Shown here piece by piece: positions 35,527-49,464 of a stretch of 64,000 bases of DNA. A model generated the notes under the pieces. The model worked only from the letters and a program-made list of their open reading frames with translations. It did not search any database and was not told the origin of the DNA. Each line of letters opens with the position of its first letter. Position 1 is the first letter of the stretch. Source of the DNA: Archilochus colubris (Eukaryota > Chordata > Aves > Apodiformes > Trochilidae); assembly GCA_023079485.1 (NCBI GenBank), contig CM041097.1:19141158-19205157 (forward strand), written 5' to 3'. Both the position numbers and the translations under genes were made by a program.

Positions 35527-38500
35527 CTTTAAAGTTCTTTAAACCAAGAAAAATATTAGTACTGGAAATATATGAAACATAAATAGAAGCCTCTTTGAGA
35601 TACAGCAAAGTTTTTGCTTTTTTTCAGTAGCCTCTTGTATTATGATAAATATTCTTTAGTCCCTGTTCAAAGAGCATGTAATTTTCTGAAATTTTCTCTT
35701 AGTGTTTCCATCTGTGAATTCCAGCATTTGAAAACACCACTTAGCAGTCAGGAAGCACATTTCTACTCCTTACCTGCTGTTGACCACCACTGGATGATGA
35801 TTTAGCAGGTGAAAGACCAGCTCTCCCTGGAAATCCTTCCCTTTCCCCCCTGCCTCCCACTGCTCACTGCACTCAGGGCTGATTGTAGCTCCTTGTGGGA
35901 TGACAAATATCCCACCAGGACTTCTGCAAAACCTTTAGAGGTTAAAGGACCTCTGTGCTGGTCCAGTGGGTCTTATCCCATGAGCCAGGCAAAGTCAGGG
36001 GCATCCTCATGCCCTGAATTTCTGCATCTCTTTTGGTGAGGGTCCTATGTCCATCCTGGAGTCCAGCATTCATTCTTCTGGCTTCTGTTGTGTTTGTGCT
36101 CTCAGCAGTTGATCAAACATCCTCCTCTCCACAAAGTATTTTTACATCATCCATCTAGAAATCTCTGCTGAGGGCTGGGATGTAAGAAGGGCCATGACTG
36201 CCAGCCACGTTCTGAGGGGTTTGTGAGTTTTCTTGGAGAACAGATTGAGAATTCGCCAACACTTAGTTTTCTTTTTTTCTTTTTTTCTTTTTTTTCTTTT
36301 TTTTTTGGTTGTAAAAATAGAAGTGTCAATTCATCAAAAATCTCTATAGGGAACAAAAAGACATAGAAAAATCTCCTTCTTCTGGAGAAAAAGGTTTTGA
36401 CAATGTTGAAATAACCCAGTAGGCACTCTTAAGTAAAAGATTTCATTTTTTTAATTTGAAATTGCCTTTTTCTTTCAGAATTTGAAATGACCAGTTGAGA
36501 AATGAAAAATAAAAGCTGACCATGTGCTGGACATGATCCAATTTTGTTTCAGACCATTATTTAGTTATAATTTGGTTTTGCCACAATCAAGGGCAGAAAA
36601 CCAGAAAAAGATTCCAACCACAGTCCTTTCCATCCAGCTCTGAGTTCATAGATAATAAACAGAGTTCATTGGGCTTTTTTGAGCCCAGATTTGAAATTTA
36701 TGCCAAACTCTTGAGCCTGTCAAATGCAAATAAACCCAGAATTCACCAATTTTCCTAAAGTCAAGAGGAACACACCATGCATGAGTAAGATTTGTTTTCT
36801 ACTGTATGTGTTTTGATTCTGGAGAGTTCAGCTCCCTGCTTCCACGTCTCTTGCCATTTGTCACTCTGCTGAAGGCAGTAACTGCTTCTTTCCCCAGTTT
36901 GGAGGAAAGCACTGTGAAATGGCATCTGCTTAAAATTTTTCTGACTCTGTGGTTTCACACTTTAGACACATACTCCCAGGATAAGCCTTTGGTAATGTCT
37001 TTATGAAAACCTGAACATTTGGTCCTTGCAGCCCCCAGGGCAATTCATGCTTTTGAAGAATTTGCAAGGCTTACTGAAGCCTGACCTTTCTTTTCTGCAA
37101 TCATGTTGACTGTGTTTAATTCTGTAGACTTTTCTCTGATTTTTTTTTTTCCTTACTTGATCTTCAAAAAACTTTTGGGGACTTTAGAAAATGGTGCTAA
37201 GTATTCTGATCTTTTTAGCATTTACCTAGAACTTTTCTTAAGTACCAGGGTCAGCGAGCTACTTTCCAGAGTTACTTCTTCAGTGAATTTATATATTTGA
37301 CCACCTACATTTTGTTCTTGCTTAATGTTGGAGTTTTACTTTTTTAGGTTATCCATTCTTGGGGAAGCTTCTAGCCAGGATCTCAGCTTCAGTGGTTTCA
37401 CACACCCACCTGAGAATTATCCAATTGCAATTGGCCCTTCATTCGGGGTAGGAGATGCCATACAGTGCTGGGCTTTGCTTGTGGTTGTGTATAATTTCAT
37501 TTAAAAAAAAACCCAAAAGAAAACAAAAAGAAACTGAGGCTTTCATTACAGCTCAGGCAAATGAGTAGCAATTACATTGATCTTTGAAGACTGGGGAGAA
37601 AAGCTGCTTTCAGAGAGGTACCCAATTTCAAATGATGGAAATCTCCCCATTCACATGGGTTTCATGGTCCATCTCACCCCAGAATTTCAGTGACTCACCT
37701 CTTCCTTCAGACAGGTCAGAAACTGAGCCTTGGTTCCCTTCAGCATTGAAAGCAGGGCTGCATTTGTCTGACTCTTGGAGCACTGAGACAGCTCTTGACT
37801 TTTCCCAGGGACAAACATCATCTCTGAAATAATTCCATTTCATATCCTAAGTGTCAAAATAATTGAAATCCTCCCCAGCCAGCATTCAGGATTTTTTCCA
37901 AGCCTGCATCTGCTTTCACAGCCTGTCCCAGAGGTCCATCAAAGCTCCCACTATAGATCCACCTGAGTGTGTGTCTCTCCATGCATCTGCATTTGTCACC
38001 ATTTCTCCTTTATCCAGGCCACCCACTCCATAGCAGCCTGTATAGAAAATTGTTTTGCTTGCTTTCAACTCTCTCTAGGCTATTTTGCCAGATTGTGGGG
38101 CATAGACATGATGGTCTCTTCAGTGCTTTTGAGAACATATTTTTAGTAAGTTCTCATCTATTCTGCCTCTTGCATATCTCTCTGAATTTGCATTTTTTGA
38201 TTGACAAGAGGAGGAATACCTTATAAATGATACTGCTGGGCACAGGTATGCCAATAGCATATGTTTTACTTTTATATTATTTTTCTCCCTATATATTTCT
38301 GGTTCTCCTAGAGTTTCTGGAACAGAGGAAATGAATGCTCAAAGGTGCTGATTAACTGCTGTGCAGAGAGGAAAGAAAAAAGGGGTGGAAAGTGGAAAAA
38401 ATAATTGAAAAAGGAATTAAAAACCACAGTACCTTCCTTCAGCTCACAATATCTTTGTTTTCCAGTTGTCTTTCCTTCCAACTTGTCCAGTTTATACTGG

Positions 38501-38884
38501 AACCTTCCAGAGCAGTATATGCTGCTCCTGAACTGTGCAGATCTCAGAACATTCAGGGTGAAGAAAAATTCTTGAGATGGGACTCAGCAGAAGCTATGAA
38601 ATCCAGGTTAATGCTAATAATGACATACTTAAGGTGATGGGACAACATCCTCATATTGAGTGACATTTATTGATGACTGAAACACAGTTCCACTCCCAAA
38701 CCAATCTCATCTGCTATGATGTATGGGCTGAGAAGTGATCAGATGGGCTGGGGAGGTAGAAGAGCTCTTGCAAATCTGTATTTTGTGGCTCCTTCTTAGC
38801 TGAACTTCTCCCTGTGCCTCTCCCTGCCAGGCTGCTCAGCAAGGGACAGGTGCCCAAGGTCCCTTTGGTCCAAAGACAAACTGA
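35527..38884. other. non-coding stretch
   Basis: About 3.4 kb without a supported gene. It contains the T-rich tract at 36266-36307, an A-run at 37502-37511 and short frames only. Confidence 0.5.
36266..36307 (+). repeat. T-rich polypyrimidine tract
   Basis: About 42 bases of T with single C residues at roughly eight-base intervals. It is a simple low-complexity tract. Confidence 0.85.
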
Positions 38885-39040
38885 GACAACACTCCCTGGA
38901 TGGAGTCACCATCCCTGGAGGTGTTTAAAATACCTGTGGGTATTGCACTTGAGGACATGGATTAGTTGGTGGTGTTGGTTAAGAGTTGGCTTTGGTGATC
39001 TCAGAGGTCCTTCCCAACCTTAATGATTCTGTGATTCTAC
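38885..39040 (+). mobile_element. CR1 LINE fragment with intact 3' tail (plus strand)
   Basis: 'ggatggagtcaccatccctg', 'gaggtgtttaaaatacctg', 'gcacttgaggacatgg', 'gaggtccttcccaacc' and the terminal 'aatgattctgtgattcta' appear in canonical CR1 order. The 3' end is complete and the element is truncated at its 5' side. Confidence 0.92.
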
Positions 39041-42000
39041 AATAAATACATTCTCTGAGGATGTTTACTGACATGAGAGATGCAGTGAGTGTGTTCAGGC
39101 AGCTCAGGAAACAGTCCAGATACCTGATTTTAATGTTTTTTCTTAATAAGGGTGCTTTTAATTAGCTCCCTGAACCACCATGGGCTATGAACACAACCAG
39201 AGATGGTGCAGGGCCTTGCTAGAGGCTATGGGAGGGGAAGAGAGCCCTGCCATGCGGGGATGTGTGTCACCCTGCCCTTGTCACACCCTGGTTTGCCTTG
39301 AAGTTTGAGTTGTTTGACTTCTGCAGGACTCAAATCAAAGCCACAGAACTGGGGTGCAGATTCTGATCATTTCATTTCACATCAGTTCATTTTCAGCACT
39401 TCACACTCCAAAACCAAACTCCAAAAGTTTTAACTCAGGACCAGGCACACCCAGCCCCATGTGCCAGCTCCCCCCCTTTCCATTCCCATCCAGGCCTGGG
39501 GAGAGCAGAGACTTGGCTTTATTCTTACCACAGAACAAATTATTTTGCTGCAACAGAAATGCCCTTTCCTTCTCCCCTTTCTCCACCACCTGCCTGCTGG
39601 TGGGTGCTGGTGCAGTGAGATTGCCTCCTGGATGGGGTGGCCCTCCCCAAAGCAGCAGTGAGAGCTTCATCCCCACCTCTGGTAGCCACCACCTTGTCCA
39701 TCACACAGGGATGGTGACAAAAGTGGCCCCTGGGTGGTGGTGGGTGAACTGCTCAGTGGGTGCTCCACAGGAGGGAGCAGTTCCCATGAATTTCCCAGCA
39801 ATTTCCCTGAATTTCAAAAGCCTGGAATCTTTTCAGCCCCAAGCTGCAGCTGTCTGTGTTTGGCTGCAGGAAGAGAGAGTCAGGAATTAAAAAAGCATTT
39901 CATGGAGGCTGAATTTGCTACTGATTTTTTTTGTCTACGTTCACTGATGTATTTGGATAATTGAAGAGAAGCCTAAGTGGTTCATAAACAGAGAAGAGAC
40001 AAACACTCCTTTTCCCAGCATAATTTTATGTAAAATTTCTCTGTTTTGTCTGATCCCAATGTTCAAGGCGTCTTCTTTATAAAACCAGAAGGCACTGGTT
40101 TTCTTTCCTGCTTAAGCTTCCCTTTCTTTCTGAACGTCTCCTCTGAATTTTGCAGGCTTCATGAATTTAAGGCATGACACTAATCCCTGATCTCTTTGCA
40201 TGGAGATGGTGAAATTATGCTCTCTCAGCTCTCAGAACCCTGCAGAGAGCTTAGAGAGAAGTGGTAATATCTACAATTCTGTTATTCTTTTGTTCTCCCC
40301 AAATTAAGTCAATTCTACCCTTACAACCACCTTACTCACAGGTGGGCACGTGGGTGCCCTTCCCCAGATAGATTCCAAGGTGCAGCATGAGGGTGAAGAT
40401 GTAAAGATTCAGGTCACTCTAGCACAACTTTCAGAACTCCATCTGGAATTCAGGAGTGATACAGGGGCTGATTCCTCAAACCCTCACGTCATGCTGCAGC
40501 TCCAATAGAAAGCATTGGCTTGATGAAAGAATTAATGCCTGCAGCTCTGCAACTTGTGCTTCCTGCAAAGCCAGGCTGAGTTACCAAAACAGCTCCTGCA
40601 GCCTTTCAAATCAATCAGAGGAGAATTCTGCAGGATTTGAGCAACCCTGTTCATGGACTCTGCTTGCTTCATTAGTACCCTGCACCCTTCTTCTCTCTGC
40701 TGAAAGGAAGAACTTGGAAACTGCAGTGTCAGCAGAAACCCCAGAATCTCAGTTCTTGCAGCATTATTTCCTTGGTGTCCCCCACTCTGGCCCTATCCCA
40801 CAGCCCAGCAGAAAGGAGGTTTCCATGTCCAAACACTTGTTAACTCTGCAGCTCCTTGTCCTCATTAATCATCACCTCTCAAATCGTGTTTCCTTCCCAT
40901 CTGGTTGGGTGTCAGATGTGGTACCAAGAGCTACAGTACATTAATTTCCAACTGGTGGCTACTGGTGGCTGGCAAATTAGGTTGCTTTGTGCCTATTTAT
41001 GAGCTGTGTTAATTGTTTGACAGATCATTATTGACTTCCAGCCCGGGGGTGGCAGATGGCCAATAAAAGACAAAATGTAGCTCACTGTCTTTTTCTGGCA
41101 TCTTGATGGCTCTTAGATTATTTCAAAAAACCTTTGCATCATGTCACATATTTTGTCATCAGTTACATGAAAATGGAATAAGGTATTGAAACTATGCAGG
41201 AAAGCCTGAGCTAGGGATATATACATATATATAAATGGAGGGCTTTATAAATAAAAATGGGAATAAATCTGCCCTGAATCTCCACTGCAAGGTCTTTCTG
41301 CAAGCAACGACCAAACCCACTCCAAAACAAAAGGATTCTTTTCCAGGGAAAGTATTAGCAAGGGGTAAAAAGAGTAATTGAGGGCCACCCCATCCATATG
41401 CTCTGAAATTTTTTGCAAAAATTTTCTTGGTTTTTTTGGCTGGGCAGAAATTTCCTTGAATGTGAAATGCAATCTCTGTAAGAATTACATTTTTCAGCTG
41501 AGTTGTTGGTGGACATATTCATCCGTTTGGTGCTGTTGAAGCCAGAATGAAGCATTGTGTTGTGTGTCCCCCATCTGAGCCACTGCTTGCTCTCTGTCCC
41601 CAGGTGAAGTTGAAGGTCTCCTCCCTTCCTTTAGCCTGGGACACATCCCTGATGGGATCCAACCTTCTTCATTTAACAGAGACATTCAGAACTCTCCATG
41701 CTCTGCTGTTTGGACCTGTGCTTTAGAAGTGCCTCCAGGTTTTCTGGTTTTCATTTTGCTGAGGCACCTAGAGTGGAACTTCACATCCCTACATTCTTTT
41801 TCTCACCTTTTTTTGCCATGGCTTAAGCTTCTCAGCAGTTAGATCATGACTAAGCCTGATAAATGTGTGGAAACTTGGTAATTCTGCACCCACTGCCTCC
41901 AACTTTCCTTCTCTGAGTCACTCTCTGCTGAGACTTTGATGTTTATTTTGAGTTTCTTTGCAGTCCTGTGGCTCCCATAGTCCCACACTCTGCTGAGGCA

Positions 42001-42829
42001 CCAAAACCAAGGTACCAGAGGACTGCACAAGGGACATCCCTTTGGGGAGAAGAGGGAAGCTAAAATTTCAGCTTGAAAAACAACACTGATTTGCCCACTG
42101 GTGTTCTGTGCATCCACATCTGGGACCACTCAAAGGGCCCAATAGTTGCTTTGGTGTAGGGACTTCAAGAGCCTCTGGATCTGAGCTCCTCACTGAGAGC
42201 ATGTACCTACAGGTAGCCAGAAAATAGAGATTTGTGCTCCCCACTCACCAGGCAATGTGATGTAGAGAGGGGAGATAAAAAATAGGGTTTGCTGCTAGTG
42301 TGAAAGAGGAGAAGCCCTCTCTGAGCTATGCCAGGGAGGTGAGGCCCCACTGCATGCCCTGAGCATGGGACCTTCTTCCCTTGTTGTGAGCTGTGCCAAG
42401 AGTCTTGCAGGATTCCCCAAGGAACTGCAGGATCCATAGCTGGATGAGCAGCTCCTCAGCAGTGGAAAATGAGGAGGATCCTCAGGGGAGTTTGTCTCTA
42501 AGAGGCTCTGGCATATTCTTCTATCCCAGGCTTACGTGCTCTTTACCAAGGGCTTTGCTGTTGCTTTTTTGATTTCTTTGCACCCCTAAAAAGACAAGTA
42601 CTTGAGTCTGTCAGGGCCAGATAAAGACCATTAAATAGTGAGGGCAGCTGCTGAAAATGTGAATGAAGACAATTTAAAATAAGAGCACTACAGTGTGCAG
42701 CTTGCCCCCCTTTTTTTCTCTAGTTTTAAAATTTGAAAGAGAAATGATAGTATTAAAGATAGTGAACTACTGAGGAGGGAGGCTGCTGTAGCATAAATCC
42801 ATCATATACAAAGCTTTAATTCCTCCATT
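39041..42829. other. non-coding stretch, no gene recognised
   Basis: About 3.8 kb. Long frames at 39354-39890 and 40456-40944 fall in G+C-richer DNA and overlap open frames on other frames. I treat them as chance. A ten-base unit 'actggtggct' is repeated at 40951-40971, and a TA-rich patch lies at 41216-41234. Confidence 0.5.
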
Positions 42830-43520
42830 TTACAGTTGTTTTAATGACAGGCACAGCATTATTTTAAATGTAGTTTGATTAAATCCAGTCATAGGAGCAG
42901 CACTGAATTAAATCTTTCAGAAAGCCCTTTGTATCATGCTGAGCTGTATCAGTCAGACATCACTCTGCCTGCCACAAACCCCACGACTGACATTGTTTAA
43001 TTTTAGATGGTGTGCTTGTACACTCTGCAAGAAGATATCAGCTATTCTCTCTACAACCAATTGTCTTTATCATTAAAAAAAAAAACCACACAAAACCTTT
43101 CAGATAGTAATCTGTGAATTCAGGCAGCAATTCAGCAAAGCCCTCTGCTTTTTCCTTTTGAATCTGAAGAAGAATAACTTGAAAATACCAGGAGTGCACT
43201 TAGTCATTAATCAGTGACAGGGACGATTCGACCAATGCAATTAACTACACTTGTTCTATTAATAATCAAGAATGCTAAAAATGCTGCTGCACTCAGGTGT
43301 TAATCAGGACACCGTGTAGCTCTGTGTAACTTCCCTCTAAAGTGCTAAAGGAAATGCAGATTAATGGAGAATCAATGGGAGATATGGAAGCGTGGCACGC
43401 ACTTGTCAGGCAAATTCACCTTCCTTGAGAAGACGTCAAGACGATGCAGCTGTACAAAAGGCACCTCACTGAACAGACACCTTTACAAACCTGCCTATTT
43501 AATCAGCCTGGAAAGACTAT
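42830..43520. promoter_or_regulatory. conserved-looking non-coding block (candidate enhancer)
   Basis: The block has many homeobox-type words ('gtttgattaaatccagtcat', 'gtcattaatcagtgac', 'atgcaattaactacac', 'gcagattaatggag'). It also has retained CpGs (43225-43232, 43313, 43391-43400) and a GACGTCA CRE-type site at 43432-43438, followed by a CAGCTG E-box. It ends just before the CR1 copy at 43637. Only conservation data could confirm it. Confidence 0.28.
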
Positions 43521-43636
43521 TCTAGTACAGGAAAAAGAGAAATAATCTGAGCTGCTGCCTACTCGCAGCTTTGTGTTTAGCAGATGCCCTGAGGTTCATC
43601 TGGGTTACAAGGTGTTCTCTCTCTCCTCCTCACTTG

Positions 43637-44322
43637 CATAGAACCACAGGATTTCAGGTTGGAAGGGACCTCAAGGATCATCTGGTCCAACCCTTCTAAC
43701 ATTACAGTTGATGTGAGATGTCTCAGTACCCCATCAAGATGAGATTTTAACCTTCCAAAGTGGGGGAATCCACCCCTCCCCCTGGGAGACCATTCCAGTG
43801 TCTGACTGTACTCAGAGTGAAAAATTTTCCTTGTGCTCAGTCAGAATCTCCCCAGGAGCAACTTGTGTCCATTGCCCCTTGTCTTGTCCATGGGACTTCT
43901 TGTAAATAGGGAGTCTCCATCTTTTTTGTAGCCCCCCCTTTAAATACTGGAACATCATAATAGGGTCCCCCCTAAGCCTTCTCTTCTCAAGGCTGAACAG
44001 ACCCAGTCTTCTCAGTGTCTCCTATGCCGGGTGCTCCATATCCCCATGGCTCTTTTCTGGACCCTCTCCAGCCTGCCCACATCCTTTTTGTAGAGTTTTT
44101 TTTTAGACCACAACTGGGTGCAGAATTCCAGATGTGTTCTGACAAGCACTGAGCAGGATGAGGACTTTTTGGTCTCTGCTGGTTTTGCCCTTCTGGTGCA
44201 GCCCAGCATCTTCTTGGCTTTCTTTGCAGCTGCTGCACAGTGTTCACCCACATTGAGCCTCTTGTCCACCAAGACCCTCCAGGTCCCTTTCCAGAAGGCT
44301 GCTCTAGCCTTGATCCTCTAAG
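43637..44322 (-). mobile_element. CR1 LINE, longest copy in the window (RT C-terminus and 3' UTR, minus strand)
   Basis: The 3' end lies at 43637 ('catagaaccacaggatttca', then 'ggttggaagggacctcaagg'). Read on the minus strand, 44272 down to about 44060 encodes the end of the CR1 ORF2. Landmarks in order are VDKRLNVGEHCAAAAKKAK, the LVRTHLEFCTQLW motif and YKKDVGRLERVQKRAMG. After a frame change near 44012 come [19 protein letters not shown] and QYLKGG. This is the C-terminal part after the RT catalytic core, so the copy is truncated and inactive. The last recognisable part is near 44322. Confidence 0.92.
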
Positions 44323-47300
44323 AGGCCAAGGGTAGGTGTGCTTTGATGGTCTCTGGTGCTCACGGCAGTGGCACAGTCTGGCTCTTTGCTCCCAGGTGAG
44401 GTCAGGTACAGTTTAGGGAGGGCTCTGCAGCACAGCCATCAGCAAATTCAGCTCCCACAGACTGATGGGCTTGTGTCTGCTTCACTGACCAGGCTTTCCC
44501 TGATTTGCCATGCAGATGGCATTTTTAGTATCTGCTGAGAAGCCAGTGCTTGCACCCTCCTGGTGGCAGATTCCAGGACAAGGGGAAGGAATAAGCCGGA
44601 GGCAGGAGAAGGCTGAATAACTGATATATTTGAAAATGTATTTCCTAGTAGCACACCATCTTTTTTTTTCTTTTTTTTTAATCTATGTTTGATTAAACAT
44701 CCCATATCAACCCTACCAGACCTCTCTCTAAGTGGCAGACAGACTGAGGAAGCTGACTCCTGAAGCTCTGCATGAGGTCCTGCAGGGCAAATGGCTTCAT
44801 GCTTCAACACAGAGGTGACAGAAGGAGCCCAGGACTTTGCCCAGTGCCTGTTGGGCTGGCAGCCAACTTGGTTTTGACTTCTCTGAAAACAATGAGAGAC
44901 CTTCAGTCAGATCAGGCATGATTTAATGGGTCATTTCAGAGTTTCATGGAGACAACTGTCTAATGAGATATGTAACACGACGCTATTAATCCATGAACCA
45001 GAACTTTTCTCCAAACTAAGCCAACAATTTCAGTGCTAATTAGGCCCTCAGCTAAAGCAGACAAATATCTTCCACATAAGTAGCTGAACATCTCACCACT
45101 TGTGTAGGATGGCAAGAAAGGGGGTGGGTGATGCTGGCTGGAGCCCACCCTGGGGTGATGGGGATCTCTGGGGGAACCACCTTGGTAGGAGGAGCAAGGA
45201 CCTTAATTCTCTGAGGTGCTCATCACCCTGTTAATGTGCACTCTCATATTAATCAGAGAACTGCTTGGTGTTTGTAGGCTCCTGCAAGAGAAAGAGGCCT
45301 TTGTTCACATGTTTTGGTTGCAAAGCATTGTGCCAGGTAGGAGTTAAATATTCAGGAGACACCTAGGCTATAGGAAGCTCATCTTCAGGTGTCTTTAGGG
45401 CTATAAACCAGCAGCTGTTTGCAGAGGAGTACCCCATGACAACCTGGCATAGGAAAAGCAACATCATTATACCATTAAAAGTTACAGAAGAGACTTGGCC
45501 ACACTTGACTGACACAGATTTTGCTTCTGCCAGCACTTGGGGGCTCTCCCAACCAATGGCCCTGTAGCACTTATTCACACAAGTTAATGGTTTAGCAAGA
45601 AAGCAACAAAGTGTGAGATGATCTTTACAAGACTAACTCAGAATTCTAAATTGCCCTTGATTAAATACCAAACTGTATTGTAACAGTACCTGTTAATTTC
45701 TGCTTCGGATGGACTCTGTTCCATTTAGTAACTTTTCTCTTTTCTGGCCTGTTTTACTACCCTGGAACTATTTATCTAGGGAAAAAGATTCATTTGGCCT
45801 TTTGTATGAAATCTAATGAACTTTTATATATTACAGTCTGTTTCGGATGGCTGACTTTGAAAAAAAAAAAAAAAGTGGTTTTCCTACTTTCTAGCTCATT
45901 ACTCTCTAATGATTTCAGGGAAACATCAAATTTAAAAAGTGACAAAAACATGGATAGAACCTGGCAATCCCCTGTGGAGTTGTAGAGTTTCTGATCACAT
46001 GGAGCTTGCCAGAGAAGTTTTTATCTCCCCCACATCACTGAGCCATTACAAAGCATCATGTAATTGTGCAATTAGCTGATTTGTCATCTGTATTCAAAAT
46101 GCTTCTGAGAAGCTGTGTAACTGCATGTGAGCAGAGGCAAGTTTCAAACTGTGGGATCCGAGCTGCTGGGATGATCTATGAATTTGTTTTGTCACTATCT
46201 CTTTATTCTCTCCCTTTCACCTTCCGTGGTCATCAACCTGGAGGGAAAAAATATGATGTGTGTAATAAAATGTAAATTTGGTCTGAGGCCAAGCCATGAG
46301 GAAAGATTTCAGAGTCCTTGAGTCTGTATTCAGACAGTTCTCTAGCCAGATAAAATGATAGAAAGAAATAGACTCTGCTTGCTTTCCATCACACTTCATT
46401 CCCACCTGGAAAATCTGGAGAAAAGCCTCACTCAGACTCATGACCAGGAACTTTGACAGGTCCTAACACCCCATGGCCCAGACCTCACCACCTGGAATCC
46501 TAAGATAAATTCACAGCATCCTGTCAGCCCCAGTGCTGAAGAGGGATGTTTCCCAGTTTCCCAGCTGCGTGCAGGGACTCCTTTATCCCAGATGAACTGG
46601 AGCTCCTGTATCCTGACATTACACCCTGTGCTGGTGTGGATGTGCTGGGCCTGGGGCTGTGGATTCTCCTCCAAGCCCACCCAGCCCTTTGCCTGCCTCA
46701 CCACGCCACCTTTTCCCTCTGATCCAACACAGGGGTTCAGTAACCCACTGCTTCAGCCAAGTCATCTCAGCTTGACCAAAATAAGCTTTTGAGGAGCTCA
46801 TATGAGTATTTTGGCAATGACCTCTGAGCAGCATGATGATGAATGGTGAGGGATCCTGGGGACAGCAGCCTGCATGGGCTAAATCCAGCATCTTCTAGTG
46901 GATGGTTTAGCAAAAGCAGCATCTTTTGCAGGCAAAGCAGCAGCAAGGCAGACGTATTTATAAATGTTTTGTTTCCTTGGAGGCAACCTTTGGGCTGCAT
47001 TGATTTTCCTCTTATTTAATACTCCAGCAGCTTCCTGCTTTTTTGCCCAGTGGAATTCCCTGGTTCTCCCACTGCCCCTTCCCCATGGGAGCACAAAACC
47101 AGAGCTCTGGTGACTGCCACACAAACCTGCCCTTGAGTCACAACAGCCACTCACTCATTCAGCAGATTTCACCTTCCTTCCACTTTTATCTTGCTCAGTA
47201 GAAAAACGGAAAGATTACCATGTTTATAATATACTATTTTCTGTCTTTCAGTATCAGAGAAAGAAAAATCCTAGAAAGAAAAAAAACATTCTCTGCTGGG

Positions 47301-49464
47301 CCATGAAATAAGGGTGGGGAGGGGAGAGGAAGAGGCAATTCAAAGCAAGTGTCCTCTTTTTGTCTGATCTCTGCTGTTCTTTGACAGCAATGTCACCTCT
47401 GATGCTTTTAAAGAAGCCCCAAAAAGTAGCACTGGCTCTTAAGGAAATCCAGATTTCTTCTTTTGAATCAGCTTTGTCCCCCTCTTCCTATCAGCCAGTG
47501 CAGCCGTGAAGAGCTCAGGAGCTCCCAGCAGGGTCCAAGGCAGGAGGAGATCCCACAGCAAGGAGTGTTGGCTCTTCAGTTCTGTGCCATCAGAACTTGT
47601 TTCCTAAACACCAGGGATTTTTTTTTTCTCTTTCAGGAGCCCCTCATGCAGTTCTGTCTGTAGAACATGGAGTCTTTCCTTTGTGCCAAAACTTGGGGTC
47701 TTTAGGTCCATCTTAAGCATTCATAGCCTAACAGTGTCTGCTGGACCCCTCCAGCCACAGCTCAGGCCTGGGGAGGTTTTTTTTTTTTATGACTGGCATC
47801 AAGAAAAGAGTGGTCTGTGGCTTCCTTAAGGCCTCCGTTTGACCCAGGTGTCAAATCAACCACTTTCAATATTGAATGATGAATAATGAATGCTTAAAGG
47901 AATCCTCACAGCAGACAATTCCGAATGAAGCCCCAGCTGAAGCTGCCTGGTATGAAATATTCATTGAAGAACAGGGAGTAGCAAGTGGATTAATAAACCA
48001 AGCCAGAAAAAAAAAATAAAAAAGAAATTCCATTTTATTTTTGGACAGTTTTCAACAATAAAGAGGAAGAAATTGGGTTTCTGCAGATTCCTGGGCCAAA
48101 CTAGGAAGAGCCTGTAGGAATGCTTTCATAATACTTCTCAAGACCCATGACAACACTTGTACTGCAGCTCATCACAGCTACTCCAAACAAGCAAGGAGGA
48201 GGATCTCATTGCTACTGAGTAAAGATTCCTCACAGCTTCTAGAAAGCAGCTCTGAGCTGTGTGAAGTGTGGACTTACTCTCTTCTGCCAGTAGAAAGCTG
48301 GTTGGCAGAATAATTTTAATTTATTAGGAAAACACCAGCAGGTTTGGTAACACAGGTTCACCCTCCTGCCTGTGTGATCAGGAGTTAGTAAGATAAAACC
48401 ACAGCCTCTCTCTTGAGACTTTCAGAGTATTTTTTTTTTCACTTTTATTGGCACCTTGACCACATCACTCAAAGCAAAGCGTGTGGCTCACTTTGCACCT
48501 GGTGGTTTCCTGCACGACACATGTGGGAGGTAGTAGCACATGAGGATCACATCCCAGGGAATGAGAAGGTAATTCTGGCTTTCTGAAGGAGCTATTCCAC
48601 ACCTCCGCGCTCATCTGCTGCACATTTTATCTAATTTTTAGCTATTTTTTTGCCAATCCACCCACATCCAGGACCTCTAACGTATGGATGCATTTTGAAT
48701 ATCACAGTGGGAAAGAGAAGACCTCTATTTCACATCCAAAAAGAGTCTCCCATGGGGAATAAAGAACTTAACTGCTTTTCTTTCAGCTATGTCAGCTGAT
48801 CTAATACAAAATACTGTCTTTGCTGAACTTGCTCTACTGATACCCTTGGAGCATTACAGCTACTGCTAGCACAGTGATTGCACTGATATGACACTGCTGA
48901 TTAATTAGTCAGCTCACCTACACAGGAGGTAAGCAGATACTATGCTGGGCATTGTCTGAGCCTACATGATTGTTTCCTCTGGGGTCAGGAATGTCCATCA
49001 GAGGCAGATCCCCTTATGACCCCTGCTCATCACCCTGGGCATCTCTGTGCATTCAGGAAGGATCCTTTTGGGTAGGTTTGGCAGGATGGTGCCCACCAGA
49101 AGCACAGATTGGGCCAGCCACTCCAGCCACAAAGGAGCTTTCAGTCCCTGGGGCCAAACCAGAAAAGCCTCTAAAGCACCTGCAGAGCAGACACCAGGTT
49201 GGTTTTCAACTCCAGAAGGTTTTGCAGCCTTGTGAGCCACCCATGGGACCCAAGTTTCTGCTCTTAGGCTCTGGGATGTCCATTGGAAACCACTCTAACA
49301 GCATTGCCAGGTGATTAAGATGTGGTCAAGAGCTGTAGTTACATTTACTACGTGCCCTCTTACCCCTTGTAGCAAAGACCAGACCTGAGTGAGTGTTGCA
49401 GCCAGTCCATCAGTGAGTATCTCACTCTTTCATCCTGCTCATCTCTGGAGTCCAAGGGGGTTAC
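44323..49464. other. non-coding stretch, no gene recognised
   Basis: About 5.1 kb. It contains A- and T-runs (44662-44681, 45861-45873, 47619-47628, 47780-47789, 48429-48438). Frames at 44448-44810, 46619-46891 and 48970-49314 have no supporting signals. A+T-rich words near 47870-48000 are unexplained. Confidence 0.5.

Noticed and set aside
39354..39890. 178-codon plus-strand frame
   Set aside because: Locally G+C-rich DNA with open frames in several phases and on both strands, no motif, and a composition (P, S, F rich) typical of translated non-coding DNA.
40456..40944. 162-codon plus-strand frame
   Set aside because: No motif, no splice-like borders and no repeat relation. It is probably a chance frame.
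48973..49290. Echo of 'tttcctctggggtcaggaatg' near 48973 and 49253
   Set aside because: Only a short word ('atgtccat') and its edges are shared. Not enough for a duplication call.
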